From Desulfuromonadales bacterium (GTDB taxonomy: Bacteria; Desulfobacterota; Desulfuromonadia; Desulfuromonadales; Syntrophotaleaceae), in assembly GCA_030154185.1 (NCBI GenBank), contig JASKKK010000001.1, positions 1-64,000 on the forward strand: a stretch of DNA of 64,000 bases, in the 5' to 3' direction. Numbering within the stretch: position 1 is the first letter of the stretch; each line of letters opens with the position of its first letter. Below the pieces are notes generated by a model, which searched no databases, was not told the DNA's origin, and worked only from the letters and a program-made list of their open reading frames with translations. Below are positions 63,997-64,000 of the stretch, piece after piece. Position numbers and translations under genes: made by a program.

Positions 63997-64000
63997 GAAA

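Overview
The window looks like chromosomal core sequence from a Gram-negative delta-proteobacterium of the Desulfuromonadia (the Desulfuromonas/Pelobacter/Geobacter relatives). The grounds are the gene order TIGR03960 radical SAM - rng - rplU - rpmA - obgE - proB - proA - nadD - rsfS - rlmH - LapA/LapB-like TPR - gpmI, an alternative complex III respiratory operon, CydA-like and c-type cytochrome membrane proteins, a three-piece glutamate synthase with extra Fe-S domains, Crp/Fnr and GGDEF/EAL regulators, and high G+C coding sequence. I cannot name the genus. No prophage, transposase, CRISPR array or rRNA was seen. One tRNA gene (tRNA-Arg, CCG) is present.

Layout. 1-5.2 kb: a small DUF4870 membrane protein with an in-frame TGA near its 5' end, SrkA-type kinase, a secreted FKBP isomerase, a DUF1858 protein, an MscS-related membrane protein and a VOC/glyoxalase protein. 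5.2-12 kb: nitrogen assimilation. A glutamate synthase split into three genes and an ammonium transporter each have an upstream sequence with the -24/-12 spacing of a sigma-54 promoter. 12-14.5 kb: ilvE, a second DUF4870 protein and a PHP phosphoesterase. 14.8-29.8 kb: the long conserved plus-strand housekeeping run for RNA processing, ribosome, proline, NAD and glycolysis, ending in comF and a DNA glycosylase. 29.7-32.1 kb: a CydA-like subunit with a C-terminal c-type heme and its membrane partner. 32.4-38.1 kb: hydrolase, glutamine amidotransferase, Crp/Fnr regulator, an EmrB remnant, Na/Pi cotransporter and a DUF6868 protein. 38.2-45.4 kb: a PAS-GGDEF-EAL protein, PBP1b with a TPR lipoprotein, ferritin and tRNA-Arg. 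45.4-53.8 kb: the alternative complex III operon and a DUF1573 protein. 54.2-64 kb: hpt, a zinc-ribbon/DUF3426 protein, tatA, a small ferredoxin missed by the ORF track, ackA and pta facing each other, tonB, a GcvH-like protein without the lipoyl lysine, an FmdB-type zinc ribbon, a membrane diguanylate cyclase and a nucleoside phosphorylase.

How parts fit. AmtB imports ammonium and the split glutamate synthase fixes it as glutamate; both appear to be under RpoN control. The respiratory part contains a quinol:acceptor oxidoreductase of the ACIII type, in which a multi-TM protein carrying a monoheme c domain occupies the place expected for ActE, and a separate CydA-like two-gene unit, also with a c-type heme. 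Acetate kinase and phosphotransacetylase interconvert acetate and acetyl-CoA. Intergenic space holds at least two families of palindromic dispersed elements. One sits twice between convergent genes; the other is a 126-bp near-perfectly centred palindrome between divergent genes.

The most unusual items are the ACIII operon with its TM-cytochrome c subunit, the CydA-like/c-heme pair, the lysine-less GcvH-like protein, the paired sigma-54 promoters, the LapA-LapB fusion and the palindromic elements. All functional calls are from reading the sequence; no database search was run.
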